A DNA stretch of 64,000 bases from assembly GCF_026625605.1 (NCBI RefSeq), contig NZ_CP113054.1, positions 4,712,001-4,776,000 of the forward strand, written 5' to 3'. The stretch is from Luteolibacter sp. SL250 (GTDB lineage Bacteria > Verrucomicrobiota > Verrucomicrobiia > Verrucomicrobiales > Akkermansiaceae). Each line of letters opens with the position of its first letter. Position 1 is the stretch's first letter. The notes beneath the pieces were generated by a model that had not been told where the DNA came from, ran no database searches, and saw only the letters and a list, made by a program, of their open reading frames with translations. The translations under genes and the position numbers were made by a program. Shown piece after piece: positions 30,471-39,760 of this stretch.

Positions 30471-33400
30471 TCAGCCCGCGCTGGGCGGATCCTCGCCGTG
30501 GATGGCGTGCGCGACGCTCATCCCCGGAGTATTGCCGGTGACTTTCATCACGATCTTCATGACCACGACGAAGAACACGGGCACCAGGAACACCGCCAGC
30601 ACCGTTCCGGAGATCATGCCCCCGGCCACGCCGGTGCCGATCGCGTTCTGGCTGGCGGAACCCGCACCGGAGCTGATGACCAGCGGCACCACACCCAGCA
30701 CGAATGCCATCGACGTCATGAGAATGGGGCGCAGACGGAGTTTCACCGCCTCCAGTGTCGCGTCGATGAGGCCCTTGCCCTCCTTCATCAGGTCGAGGGC
30801 GAACTCGATGATGAGGATCGCGTTCTTGGTCGAAAGGCCGACGGTCGTGAGCAGGCCCACCTTGAAATACACGTCGTTTTCCAGACCCCGCAAAGTGGCG
30901 GCACCCAGCGCGCCGATGATCCCCAGCGGCACGACCATCATGACCGCCGCAGGGATGGACCAGCTCTCATAGAGCGCGGCAAGGCAGAGGAACACCACCA
31001 GGATGGACACCGCATACAGGATGGGCGCCTGGTTTCCGGAAACCTTTTCCTCCAGGGATTGGCCGGACCATTCATAGCCCAGTCCCGGCGGAAGCTTCTT
31101 CGCCATCTCCTCCATCTGGTTCATCGCGTCGCCGGAACTGAGGCCCGCCGCCGCGCTTCCCACGATGTTCACCGCCGGCACCCCGTTGTAGCGCTGGAGC
31201 TGCGGGGAACCATAGGACCAGTCGATTTTCGTCACGGAGGAAAGCGGCACCATTCCGCCGTCCTTGTTCCGGACGAAGACCTTGCCGATGTCCTCCGGAG
31301 TCATCCGGAACTGCGCGTCGAGCATCACGATCACCCGCTGCACGCGCGGACCGTTCACGAAGTTGTTCACGTAGGCGGAGCCGAATGCGGTCTGCATCGT
31401 GGTATTGATGTCCGCAAGGGAGACTCCCAGAGCACTGGCCTTGTCCTGGTCCAGCTCGATCTTCATCTGCGCCACATCCGCCAGACCCTGCGGGCGGACC
31501 ATCTGCAGTTTGTCGCTTCCCGCCGCCATGCCGAGAAGCTGGCCCTGTGCCTCCATCAGCTTTTCATGCCCCACTCCGCCGAGATCCTGCAGCCAGAAGT
31601 CGAACCCGGAGGAAGTTCCCAGTTCGGGAATCGCCGGTGGATTGAGCGGGAAAACGATGGCGTCCTTGATGCCGCCGAAGCCCGCCAGCGCGCGCTGGAT
31701 GACCGCCTGCGCGCGATGGTCCTTGCCCGGACGTTCTTCCCATGGCTTCAGCCGGATGAACGCGAGGCCGGAGTTCTGCGCACGGCCCGCGAAGCTGAAG
31801 CCCGCCACCGTGAAGTAGTGTTCCACCTCCGGTTGCTTCGCCAGGTACTCCTCAGCCTGCCGCAGCACCTCCTGGGTGCGGGCGTCCGTCGCCCCCACCG
31901 GTAGCGTGAACAGGGTCAGGAAGTAGCCCTGGTCCTCTTCCGGAAGGAAGGAAGACGGCATCTTCTGGTAGAAATGCACCACGCCGAAGATCACCAGACC
32001 GAAGGCCAGCAGGCCGATGATGGTGTGCCGCACCAGGCCGCCCACCCACTTCTGGTAACGGTTGGTCGCACGGTCGAACGTGCGGTTGAACCAACCGAAA
32101 AATCCCTTCTTCTCATGGTGGTGGCCCGCCTCCACCTTCTTCAGCAGCGTGGCACAGAGTGCGGGGGTCAGGGTCAGGGCGAGGAAAATGGAGAACACCA
32201 TGCAGGACACCATCGACATGGTGAACTGCTTGTAGATCGCACCCACGGAACCGCCGAAGAACGCCATCGGCAGGAACACAGCCGTCAGCACCAGCGTGAT
32301 GCCGATCAGCGCGCCGGTGATCTGCCCCATCGCTTTCCGGGTGGCCTCCTTCGCAGGCAGGCCCTCCTCGGACATGATTCGTTCCACGTTCTCCACCACC
32401 ACGATGGCGTCGTCCACCAGGATACCGATGGCCAGCACCATGCCGAACATGGTGAGCACGTTGATGGAGAAGCCGAAGGCCGCCATCAGCGCACAGGTGC
32501 CCAGCAGGGCAACCGGCACCACCAGGGTGGGGATGAGCGTCGCGCGGAAGTTCTGGAGGAACAGATACATCACCAGGAACACCAGGATGATCGCCTCGAT
32601 GAGGGTCTTGATGACCTCCTTCACGGAAATTTTCACGAACGTGGAGGTATCCAGCGGGAAAACCACCTTCACCCCCGGCGGGAAGAACTCCGACAGGCGC
32701 TCGATCTCCGCACGGACCGCGTCCGCGGTATCCAGCGCGTTGGCGGTCGGGGAAAGCTTGATGGCGCCGGCGCCCGTCGGCTTGCCATCGATGTTCGCCT
32801 TGATGGTGTAGTCCTGGCCGCCCATCTCCACGCGGGCGACGTCCTTCAGATAGACCCGGGATCCGTCCGTGTTGACGCGAAGGACGATGTTCTTGAACTC
32901 ATCCACCTCGCGCAGGGTCGCCCGTCCCTGGAGGATGACGTTGAGCTGCTGGCCCTCCACTGCGGGAAGCTGGCCGAGCTGGCCGACCGGCACCTGTGTG
33001 TTCTGGGCGGCCACGGCGGCATTCACGTCGCCGGGCGTCAGCTTGTAGCTGTTGAGCTTGTCCGGATCGAGCCAGATCCGCATCGCATACTGCGTGCCGA
33101 ACTGGATGACCTCACCCACACCCTGCACCCGCCGGAGCGGGTCGAGCACGCTGGCGGCGAGGTAGTTGCCCAGGGCGATGGCATCCATGCTGCCGTCGTC
33201 CGTGGTGAGAGCGATGAACATCATGAAGTTCCGCGTCGCCTTGGCCACCACCACACCTTGCTGCTGCACGGTCTGCGGCAGGCTCGGCGTGGCGAGCTGC
33301 ACCTTGTTCTGCACCTGCACCTGCGCGGTGTCCGGGTTCGTCCCCGGCTTGAAATACAACGTGATGGTCGCCACGCCGTTCGCGTCACTGGCGGACGTCA

Positions 33401-33632
33401 TGTACATCAGATTGTCGATGCCGTTGAGCTGCTGCTCGATGACGGAGGTCACCGTGTCGCTCAGCGTTTCCGCGGAGGCACCGGCATAGTTCGCCGTGAT
33501 GGAGATGGAGGGAGGCGCGACAGCGGGATACTGGGCGACGGGAAGCCGCGTGATCGAAATGATCCCGAGCAGCGAGATGAGGATGGACACGACCCACGCG
33601 AAAACGGGGCGGTCGATGAAGAAATGGGCCAT
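30471..33632 (-). CDS. RND multidrug efflux permease (HAE1, AcrB/MexB-like)
   Basis: A 1,053-residue inner-membrane proton antiporter of the HAE1 family, the size of AcrB. It starts [13 protein letters not shown], as nearly all AcrB homologues do, and shows [11 protein letters not shown], the paired aspartates of TM4 ([17 protein letters not shown]) and the PLAFFGG-like [14 protein letters not shown] segment. Two six-helix halves with large periplasmic loops are evident. It exports drugs or other amphiphiles with the adaptor encoded 12 bases upstream. No TolC/OprM-type outer-membrane factor gene is in the window, so the pump must recruit one encoded elsewhere. Confidence 0.95.
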   Translation of the reverse strand: MAHFFIDRPVFAWVVSILISLLGIISITRLPVAQYPAVAPPSISITANYAGASAETLSDTVTSVIEQQLNGIDNLMYMTSASDANGVATITLYFKPGTNPDTAQVQVQNKVQLATPSLPQTVQQQGVVVAKATRNFMMFIALTTDDGSMDAIALGNYLAASVLDPLRRVQGVGEVIQFGTQYAMRIWLDPDKLNSYKLTPGDVNAAVAAQNTQVPVGQLGQLPAVEGQQLNVILQGRATLREVDEFKNIVLRVNTDGSRVYLKDVARVEMGGQDYTIKANIDGKPTGAGAIKLSPTANALDTADAVRAEIERLSEFFPPGVKVVFPLDTSTFVKISVKEVIKTLIEAIILVFLVMYLFLQNFRATLIPTLVVPVALLGTCALMAAFGFSINVLTMFGMVLAIGILVDDAIVVVENVERIMSEEGLPAKEATRKAMGQITGALIGITLVLTAVFLPMAFFGGSVGAIYKQFTMSMVSCMVFSIFLALTLTPALCATLLKKVEAGHHHEKKGFFGWFNRTFDRATNRYQKWVGGLVRHTIIGLLAFGLVIFGVVHFYQKMPSSFLPEEDQGYFLTLFTLPVGATDARTQEVLRQAEEYLAKQPEVEHYFTVAGFSFAGRAQNSGLAFIRLKPWEERPGKDHRAQAVIQRALAGFGGIKDAIVFPLNPPAIPELGTSSGFDFWLQDLGGVGHEKLMEAQGQLLGMAAGSDKLQMVRPQGLADVAQMKIELDQDKASALGVSLADINTTMQTAFGSAYVNNFVNGPRVQRVIVMLDAQFRMTPEDIGKVFVRNKDGGMVPLSSVTKIDWSYGSPQLQRYNGVPAVNIVGSAAAGLSSGDAMNQMEEMAKKLPPGLGYEWSGQSLEEKVSGNQAPILYAVSILVVFLCLAALYESWSIPAAVMMVVPLGIIGALGAATLRGLENDVYFKVGLLTTVGLSTKNAILIIEFALDLMKEGKGLIDATLEAVKLRLRPILMTSMAFVLGVVPLVISSGAGSASQNAIGTGVAGGMISGTVLAVFLVPVFFVVVMKIVMKVTGNTPGMSVAHAIHGEDPPSAG

Positions 33633-33644
33633 GTGGGGAGGTGC

Positions 33645-34817
33645 TTAGCTTTTGTCTGCGTCGGACGGGGCCGCTGCCGGTTTTTTCTCCGTGAATGGCT
33701 CCGGCTTTACCGGCGTGTCCGGGCGGGCCTTGAGATGGCCCTCCATGATCACCCGCTCTCCGGGTTTCAGACCGTTGGTCACCACCCACTTGTCGCCGAT
33801 GGCTTCCGCGGTATCGATCATCCGGAGTTGCGCGTGATCCTTCTCGTCAACAATGAGTACGCTGCCCTTGCCGCCCTGCATCCGGGTGACCGCGCGTTGC
33901 GGTACCGTCACGGCGTTCGGCTTCACGCCTTGCACGAAGTTGGCGCGGGCGAACATGCCGGGAAGCAGCAGGCGGTCCGGGTTTGGAAACTCCGCCCGCA
34001 GGGTTACCATCCCGGTCGTTTCATCCACGGTGACCTCGGAGAAGAGGATCTTGCCCTTTTTGTCGTATTCGGAACCGTCGTCCAGAATCAGCGTGACGGC
34101 GGATTGCTCCGGTGATGCCTCACCGAGCGTTCCGGATGCCATCGCCCGCTTCAGGGAGATGAGTTCCGCCGTGGACTGGGTGAAATCGAAATAGATGGGG
34201 TCCATCTGCTGGATCAGCGCCAGCCGGGTGGCGGTTCCCTGTCCGACGAGCTGGCCTTCGGTCACCTCCGCCCGGCCGATGCGGCCGTTGATGGGGGCGG
34301 TCACGGTGGAATAACCGAGGTTGAGGTCCGCGGTTTTCAGCGCGGCCTTCGCCGCCAGCACGTCCGCCTGGGCCACCTGCAGGGAGGCCTCCGCATTGTC
34401 GATGTCCTGTTGGCTGACGGATCTGGAAGCCGCGAGCTCCCGGAAACGGACCGCAGTCGCTTCGGTTTGCTTCACCGTCGCCTCCGCCCGGGCCAAGGTC
34501 GCCTCGGCGCTCGCCTTGGCCGCCTCCAGCGGAAGGGGGTCGATCTTGAACAGGACGTCGCCGGTTTTCACGTCGGCACCTTCCTGGAAGGTCTTCTCCA
34601 ACAGGATACCGGGAACACGTGCGCGGATTTCGGAAACCCGAACCGCGTCGATGCGGCCGGGATATTCACGGACGATGCTCACGTTTTCACTCGCAGCCGG
34701 AACGAAGGTCACCGCTGCCGGTGGCATCTGCGGTGGACCTTCCGGTCCCTTTTTTCCGCACCCCGGAAGAAGGAACAGCCAGCTCAGCGACAAGGGGATC
34801 AGAACGTAGTTTTGCAT
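33645..34817 (-). CDS. RND efflux membrane-fusion adaptor lipoprotein
   Basis: A 390-residue periplasmic adaptor of the AcrA/MexA family. It is a lipoprotein: the signal ends in the lipobox LPGC (17-20), giving lipidated Cys20. Family elements are the barrel-sandwich stretch (VREYPGRIDAVRVSEIRARVPGIL), a helical hairpin with LAASRSVSQQDIDNAEASLQ, the second lipoyl half (LGYSTVTAPINGRIGRAEV) and a C-terminal membrane-proximal domain. It bridges the permease and an outer-membrane channel. It is the first gene of the two-gene pump operon and is divergent from the LysR-type regulator. Confidence 0.94.
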   Translation of the reverse strand: MQNYVLIPLSLSWLFLLPGCGKKGPEGPPQMPPAAVTFVPAASENVSIVREYPGRIDAVRVSEIRARVPGILLEKTFQEGADVKTGDVLFKIDPLPLEAAKASAEATLARAEATVKQTEATAVRFRELAASRSVSQQDIDNAEASLQVAQADVLAAKAALKTADLNLGYSTVTAPINGRIGRAEVTEGQLVGQGTATRLALIQQMDPIYFDFTQSTAELISLKRAMASGTLGEASPEQSAVTLILDDGSEYDKKGKILFSEVTVDETTGMVTLRAEFPNPDRLLLPGMFARANFVQGVKPNAVTVPQRAVTRMQGGKGSVLIVDEKDHAQLRMIDTAEAIGDKWVVTNGLKPGERVIMEGHLKARPDTPVKPEPFTEKKPAAAPSDADKS

Positions 34818-34920
34818 ACAAAATGGGCGGTCGACCGGATTCCAAAACGATTGTTTTATTTTGGCCGCAGTTGAAATAGCATCGGTCCTCCCATCCCGGA
34901 ATTATTTTGAAGTTTCCAAG

Positions 34921-34941
34921 CTGGTAACTCGATGTTACCAG
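34921..34941. promoter_or_regulatory. Palindromic LysR-type operator (T-N11-A)
   Basis: Perfect 8-bp inverted repeats CTGGTAAC and GTTACCAG are separated by five bases. The core TAACTCGATGTTA (34925-34937) is a textbook T-N11-A LysR box. It ends nine bases before the regulator's ATG and about 100 bases from the adaptor start, so it should control the regulator itself and perhaps the divergent pump operon. A second imperfect repeat (CCAAAACGATTGTTTTATTTTGG) lies at 34842-34864, near the pump promoter. Confidence 0.75.
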
Positions 34942-34949
34942 TCTGGCGG

Positions 34950-35831
34950 ATGGAGCTCCGGCATTTGAGATACTTTGTGGCTGTGGCCGAGGAGCTGAAT
35001 TTCCGCAAGGCGGCTGAAAACCTCAGCATCACCCGCCCGGCGCTCAGCAAGCAGATCAAAGATCTCGAGAATGAGATCGGTGTCAAATTGCTGGATCGTG
35101 ATACCGTGAGCGTGTCCCTCACCAAAGCGGGGGAGGTTTTCCAAAGCGATGCCCGGACCCTGCTGGACCTGGCGGAGAAGGCGATCGAGCGGGCGACGGA
35201 AGCGCAGGCCGGGAGGATCGGGAAACTCCGGATCGGCAGCGTGGGTGTTATTGCCACGGACTTCCTGCCGGCCACGCTGAAGATCTTCAACAAGCGCTAT
35301 CCCGGCGTGGAGGTTTCCTTCGTCGAGATGCACCCCGAGGAGCAGTTGGATGCCCTGGAAAGCGGAACCATCGACGTCGGCTTCGCCTACGGCACCGATC
35401 CCCTAGGGCAGGCGGAGATGGACCTGCTGTGCGTCATCAAATCCCACTTCGGAATCGCGGTTTCCAAGCACCATCCATGGGCATCCCGGGACCAGGTCGA
35501 TCTGGCAGAGACCCAGCGGGAAACCATGCTCTGCCTGGGCAACGGATCCCGCTCCCACCGTGAGGAGGTCAATCGTTTCATCACGGAGGAAGGCCATCCC
35601 ACACCCCGCATCCGCTCGATCGAGGGCTTCGACTCTTTTCTCACCATGATCGCCGCGGACCAGGGCATCTCCATGCTGCCCGTGGTGCTGGATCTCACCA
35701 CTCAGGGCATCGTGATCCTGCCTTTCACCTCGAAGAACATCTTTGAGTTCAAGATGTGGGCGGTCTGGAAAAAGGACACCCCCTCTGAAATGGTCACCCA
35801 TTTCATCAAGTTGCTGGAGGAGAGAACCTGA
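34950..35831 (+). CDS. LysR-type transcriptional regulator
   Basis: A 293-residue LTTR with an N-terminal winged helix-turn-helix (MELRHLRYFVAVAEELNF, then ALSKQIKDLENEIG) and a C-terminal effector-binding domain that opens with KLRIGSVG. The ATG at 34950 matches the usual LTTR start; an ATG at 34932 would place the start inside the palindromic operator. Divergent placement next to the RND pump genes is the normal arrangement for a regulator of its neighbour, so it probably controls the pump in response to a small molecule. Ligand unknown. Confidence 0.93.
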   Translation: MELRHLRYFVAVAEELNFRKAAENLSITRPALSKQIKDLENEIGVKLLDRDTVSVSLTKAGEVFQSDARTLLDLAEKAIERATEAQAGRIGKLRIGSVGVIATDFLPATLKIFNKRYPGVEVSFVEMHPEEQLDALESGTIDVGFAYGTDPLGQAEMDLLCVIKSHFGIAVSKHHPWASRDQVDLAETQRETMLCLGNGSRSHREEVNRFITEEGHPTPRIRSIEGFDSFLTMIAADQGISMLPVVLDLTTQGIVILPFTSKNIFEFKMWAVWKKDTPSEMVTHFIKLLEERT

Positions 35832-35837
35832 CAGACC

Positions 35838-36746
35838 TCAACCCCCGGCGGCGGCGGCGATGCGTTTGCGCATCGCCTCATCGGGCAGCGGTCCGCGGCA
35901 GGCCCCCATGTTGTCCCGCAGGTGCTTCACCTTCGAGGTCGCCGGAATGGCGCAGGTGATCGCCGGATGGGAAATGATGAATTTCAGCATGAGCTGCGCC
36001 CAGCTCGTGCAGCCGATCTCCACCGCGAAGTCCGGCAGCGGCTTTTCCCGCAGACGGGCGAACAGATTTCCCCCGGCGAACGGACGATTCACGATCACCG
36101 CCACGCCGCGGTCCTTTGCCATCGGCAGAAGCTTTTCCTCCGCCTCCCGCTCCGCGAGGGAGTAGTTGATCTGGAGGAAGTCCAGGGAGTCTGACTCCAT
36201 CACCTTCATCACAGCGTCATGGCTGCCCTTATGGTAGTGGGTGACGCCGAGGTAACGGATGATCCCTTCATGCTTCCATGAGTTCAGGGTATCCAGATGG
36301 GCCTTCACATCCACAAGGTTGTGCACCTGCATCAGGTCGATGACCGGTGTCTTGAGCTTCTTCATGGAGGCCTCCATCTGCCGGATGCCCACTTCCTTGC
36401 CGGAAGTCCACACCTTCGTCGCCACGAACAGGCCCTTCCTCAGGGAAAGCCGCTCCATCAGATCCCCCGCGGTGTCCTCGGAAGCGCCGTACATGGGTGA
36501 AGAATCGATCAACTTCCCTCCCAAGGCTGCGAACTCCTTCAGCACCTCCGCCAGCGGTCCCCGCTGGTCCGGTGGCACGTCGAATGTCTGCCAAGTGCCA
36601 AGACCGATCGCCGGGAGCATCTCCTCTGAAGAAGGGATTTTCCGCCGGATCAGGTCCCCGGACTTTTCCTCCGCCGCACGGGCACCCGCACCCATCGCGG
36701 CTCCCGCCGCCAGGATTCTCAGACTGTCACGCCGGCTCATGTTCAT
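35838..36746 (-). CDS. Tat-exported aldo/keto reductase
   Basis: A 302-residue aldo/keto reductase with a twin-arginine signal (MNMSRRDSLRILAAGAAMG). Catalytic candidates: Asp and Tyr in IDSSPMYGAS, Lys in FVATKVW and His in LMQVHN. It differs in subfamily from the enzyme at 19177-20253. A GTG at 36764 overlaps the upstream gene's stop (GTGA) and may be the true, translationally coupled start; the ATG at 36746 opens directly on the Tat signal. It ends six bases from the stop of the convergent LysR gene. Confidence 0.88.
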   Translation of the reverse strand: MNMSRRDSLRILAAGAAMGAGARAAEEKSGDLIRRKIPSSEEMLPAIGLGTWQTFDVPPDQRGPLAEVLKEFAALGGKLIDSSPMYGASEDTAGDLMERLSLRKGLFVATKVWTSGKEVGIRQMEASMKKLKTPVIDLMQVHNLVDVKAHLDTLNSWKHEGIIRYLGVTHYHKGSHDAVMKVMESDSLDFLQINYSLAEREAEEKLLPMAKDRGVAVIVNRPFAGGNLFARLREKPLPDFAVEIGCTSWAQLMLKFIISHPAITCAIPATSKVKHLRDNMGACRGPLPDEAMRKRIAAAAGG

Positions 36747-36760
36747 GGACCCAACCGCTA

Positions 36761-37516
36761 TCACGGCTTGCCAGTTTCCGCAAACACCACCGACTTCCGC
36801 TTCCGGTCGATGCCCACCAGGCCTCCCGTCTCTGGATCAAGCGCGATCCCCTGCCCGGGAAACGGTGACGGATGGGTGGCCACCCACTCCACCACCTTCC
36901 CCGCCTCCGGGACCTTCAGCCGGTAGATCCGCTTTTTGTCATGACCGTTGGCGAGCAGCTCCCCGCCCTGCCACACCGCCCCGGACAGGCTCATCTTCCC
37001 CCACTCCGCGACAAACTCCGGGGGATAGGTCCATCTCCCCGTCTCCTTCCAGTCCGCATCATACCGGACCAGCACGGAGTTCCCGTTGTCCTTCCCGTAA
37101 TGGGCGAAATGGCACCACCAGCTCCCGTCCTTCCGCAATGCCCACGTCAGACTGCCCGGCGGCTCACTGAATTCGTGGAAGATCTCCAGCTTCATCGTCG
37201 CCGGATCCAGCATCAGGATCTTCCCTTTCTCCGGCTTCAGGGGAAAGTTGCTGTGCGCGCAGTAGATCTTCCCGTCCATCACGACCGCGCTGTTGAGATG
37301 GGACGCTTCCCCCTCGCTGAGGGCCAGTTCCTTTCCGTCCGCACGGTCGAGCTTCGCGATTTCCTTACTGGCGACCGCGTAGATGAACCGGCCATCCACC
37401 GCCGCAGCCTGTGTTGCAAACCGGGAAGGAACCACGCGGGTTTCCACATAGGCGGTCTCCGCTCCCGCCGACATGCATACGGCCCATCCGATGATCAACT
37501 GGAGGATTCCACGCAT
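36761..37516 (-). CDS. Secreted beta-propeller-like hypothetical protein
   Basis: A 251-residue exported protein with signal peptide (RGILQLIIGWAVCMSAGAE). The mature part consists of repeating strand-turn units such as VDGRFIYAVASKEIAKLDRADG, MDGKIYCAHSN, KGKILMLDPATMKL and PETGGLVGIDRKRKSVVF, suggesting a five- to six-bladed propeller. It resembles proteins loosely annotated as cycloisomerases or quinoprotein-like, without visible catalytic residues. Its stop overlaps the possible GTG start of the aldo/keto reductase, so the two likely form an operon. Confidence 0.6.
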   Translation of the reverse strand: MRGILQLIIGWAVCMSAGAETAYVETRVVPSRFATQAAAVDGRFIYAVASKEIAKLDRADGKELALSEGEASHLNSAVVMDGKIYCAHSNFPLKPEKGKILMLDPATMKLEIFHEFSEPPGSLTWALRKDGSWWCHFAHYGKDNGNSVLVRYDADWKETGRWTYPPEFVAEWGKMSLSGAVWQGGELLANGHDKKRIYRLKVPEAGKVVEWVATHPSPFPGQGIALDPETGGLVGIDRKRKSVVFAETGKP

Positions 37517-37538
37517 GGGGTCATCTTTGCCAAACGGG

Positions 37539-38438
37539 TCATTCCGTCAGCCATTTTTTCAGGAAAGCGATCTGCCGCCGTTCGTAGTCCGGCCCCAACG
37601 TACGGCCCAGGCCACTATGCCGTCCGTTCTCCACTTGGATCCATTCCTTGGCAGGCGAGGACAAATTCCCATAGATCCGCCGACCGTGGGCGATGGGAAA
37701 AACCTCATCCGCCGTCCCGTGGGACAGCATGACCGGTTGGTGGATGGATTTCGCCGCCTCTTCCGGAAGAACATCGAACGGTCTCCAGCTCCCCTGCACC
37801 CCTGCCCGGCGGAGGGTGGGATGGACAATGGCATCAATCCGCACGCCGGTGAATGAAGCCGCCCTCAGGCAGGCCGCTTCCGGAAGGGATGCGAATGTGC
37901 TCTCGATCACGCCACACTCGATGCGGGGATCTTCCGCCATCGCCTGCAGCGCGATGGCACCACCCATCGAGTTTCCGAAAACCCCGATCCTCGATCCCGG
38001 GTCCCCTTTGTGGATTTCATCAATGATCAGGGAGATGTCCTTCTTTTCATACCACCCATACGTGCAGCAACCGCCCCGGCTGCGACCGTGTCCGCGCGAA
38101 TCGAACGCCACGACCCGGAACCCCTCATCGCACAAATAACGTGCGAAGTTTCCATAGACGTCCTTTGACGAACAGATTCCATGCAGGAGAACCACGGTAG
38201 GCCGGGATCCCCCCCCTTTCTCCGGAGCCATGCGGAAGCCCTCCAACGTCACCCCTGCCTCCGGCGTCACCCGCATGGGTTCCAGTGTCACACCGGCAGG
38301 CACCGGCTCCGCGAAAACATCAGGTGAGGCCCCACGGGGTGGATGGAGCACGGTGGCAGGCAGCAGGAAATAGACGGCCACCGTCACCACGGCGAACAGC
38401 AGCAACGCACTGATCAAGACACGTTTCGCCCTCCTCAT
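37539..38438 (-). CDS. Membrane-anchored alpha/beta hydrolase
   Basis: A 299-residue protein with one N-terminal membrane helix (about 8-27) followed by an alpha/beta hydrolase fold. Visible motifs are the oxyanion strand VVLLHGICSSKD, AFDSRGHGRS, the nucleophile elbow GNSMGG (Ser157), the late Asp in SHGTADEVFP and a histidine in GRHSGLG. This type resembles the BAAT/serine aminopeptidase S33-like esterases with an N-terminal anchor. Substrate unknown. It lies 22 bases upstream of the propeller gene on the same strand. Confidence 0.85.
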   Translation of the reverse strand: MRRAKRVLISALLLFAVVTVAVYFLLPATVLHPPRGASPDVFAEPVPAGVTLEPMRVTPEAGVTLEGFRMAPEKGGGSRPTVVLLHGICSSKDVYGNFARYLCDEGFRVVAFDSRGHGRSRGGCCTYGWYEKKDISLIIDEIHKGDPGSRIGVFGNSMGGAIALQAMAEDPRIECGVIESTFASLPEAACLRAASFTGVRIDAIVHPTLRRAGVQGSWRPFDVLPEEAAKSIHQPVMLSHGTADEVFPIAHGRRIYGNLSSPAKEWIQVENGRHSGLGRTLGPDYERRQIAFLKKWLTE

Positions 38439-38487
38439 GCTTGGAAATTGCCCGGTAACCGAGCGATTTTCAAATGCTTCCCGCTCG

Positions 38488-38535
38488 AAAAGATCAAGGG
38501 CCGCGTCTCATCCATCTGGATCAGTCGCGGCCCTT
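38488..38535 (-). terminator. Likely terminator hairpin after the Lys-rich small gene
   Basis: On the minus strand a perfect 10-bp stem AAGGGCCGCG/CGCGGCCCTT (38535-38526 with 38505-38496) encloses a smaller ATCCA/TGGAT hairpin and is followed by GATC and TTTT. It sits between the Lys-rich gene and the hydrolase gene on the same strand. The T-run is short, so termination may be partial. Confidence 0.55.
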
Positions 38536-38665
38536 GTCTGAATGCTTCATTGGACCTCTCCCTCACCCGAGGGTGGTCGGAACGGAACCTTTCACGGGTC
38601 ATCCCGCCGGGCCATGTCCGTTGCATGACGATAACGTCGCATGGCGGAGGTCCGTCCGTGGGAGA

Positions 38666-38875
38666 TCAGCCCTCTTTCTTCCCGCCTTTTTTCTTGGAGG
38701 CCTTGCCCTCCTTGCGGGCGGCCTTCACGACTTTCTTCGCCTTCCGCACATCCCGTTCTGCCAGCTCCAGACGTTCGCGGGCCTGCTTCAGGGCCGCCTT
38801 GGCATCCTGGAGTTTGGAAGGAGCGGCTTCTCCTGCGGTCGGAGCTTCGGTGATGGCGTCGGGTGTGGTTTCCAT
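38666..38875 (-). CDS. Small Lys-rich coiled-coil protein
   Basis: A 69-residue protein with an acidic start (METTPDAITEAPT), a central heptad-like helix (KLQDAKAALKQARERLELAE) and a strongly basic C-terminus (KKVVKAARKEGKASKKKGGKKEG). No membrane segment. The basic tail suggests nucleic-acid or ribosome association, similar in character to histone-like or ribosome-associated small proteins, but I recognise no family. The ATG at 38875 was preferred over 38914 because the upstream residues look non-coding. A hairpin terminator follows. Confidence 0.5.
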   Translation of the reverse strand: METTPDAITEAPTAGEAAPSKLQDAKAALKQARERLELAERDVRKAKKVVKAARKEGKASKKKGGKKEG

Positions 38876-39128
38876 GAGGTTCTCGTGAATGAAACGAAAC
38901 CGTAACAAACCCACTCCCCGGGCAACAACCGCCGGATTGTTACAATTTCAACCCACGCCACAAAGACCTTTTCTGATGGGATCACCGTGTTTCGGTCCCG
39001 TGCCTGATCCTTCCGCAAGCAACCCGATTGACTCATCTGCCCGACTTTCGCAGACTCCCCCCCGGAGCTTGGTGATGGAGACTGAAAACCATCACCTTGC
39101 CCGATTCCGCCCACGCCAGGACGCAACC

Positions 39129-39713
39129 ATGATGAAAGACGAATTCGCCAAACTCGTCCGGGAGGACCTCTTCCGATATACCGGCAGGCTGGGGGCGGGC
39201 GCATTCATCTGGGCGTGGTATCACGAAGCCGGCTTCCGCATCACGTTCATGATGCGCCTTTGCCGGCACCTGAGGTCACGCCGCCTCACCCGCTACGGCC
39301 TCTATCACATCGTGAGCTTTCTCCACCAGCGCTCCGCGGTCCGCCACGGGGTATTCATCGACCCGATGACGGAAGTGGGAGGCGGACTCTTTCTCGCACA
39401 CGCCCTCAACATCGTGGTCAACCGCCGCTGCCGCATTGGCAGGAACGTGAACCTCTCCCAAGGCATCACCCTCGGGATCGCCAACAGGGGCTCAAAGGCT
39501 GGGACGCCGGAGATCGGTGACAGGGTCTACATCGGCCCCAATGCCGTGATCTTCGGAGCCATCCGCATCGGCAACGAGGCCGCCATCGGCGCCAACTCCG
39601 TCGTGACGAAAGACATCCCCGACCGCTCCGTGGTCGTTGGCATCCCGGGCGAGGTCATCTCAGACAAAGGCTCCGACGGCTACGTGAACAATGTCCTCCA
39701 CCAGGCTTCCTAG
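39129..39713 (+). CDS. Serine O-acetyltransferase-like hexapeptide acyltransferase
   Basis: A 194-residue acyltransferase with the left-handed beta-helix seen as hexapeptide repeats (VGGGLFLAHALNIVVN, IGRNVNLSQGITLG, IGDRVYIGPNAVIFG, IGNEAAIGANSVVTKDIP). The N-terminal part (KLVREDLFRYTGR, YHEAGFRITFMMRLCRHL) resembles the CysE-related acetyltransferases often found in exopolysaccharide clusters. It probably O-acetylates a sugar rather than serine, judged from its place at the edge of the polysaccharide locus. The ATG pair at 39129/39132 has AGGA seven bases upstream; an in-frame ATG at 39075 is less likely. Confidence 0.83.
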   Translation: MMKDEFAKLVREDLFRYTGRLGAGAFIWAWYHEAGFRITFMMRLCRHLRSRRLTRYGLYHIVSFLHQRSAVRHGVFIDPMTEVGGGLFLAHALNIVVNRRCRIGRNVNLSQGITLGIANRGSKAGTPEIGDRVYIGPNAVIFGAIRIGNEAAIGANSVVTKDIPDRSVVVGIPGEVISDKGSDGYVNNVLHQAS

Positions 39714-39760
39714 CCGGACGATCCCATCCAGAGATGCCGCCTCGCCATCGCAGGAACCCG

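Noticed and set aside
30438..31904. A 488-codon plus-strand frame
   Set aside because: It is antisense to the RND permease gene, His/Arg-rich and without motifs.
31974..34115. A 713-codon plus-strand frame rich in His, Arg and Gln
   Set aside because: It is a shadow of the RND permease and adaptor genes.
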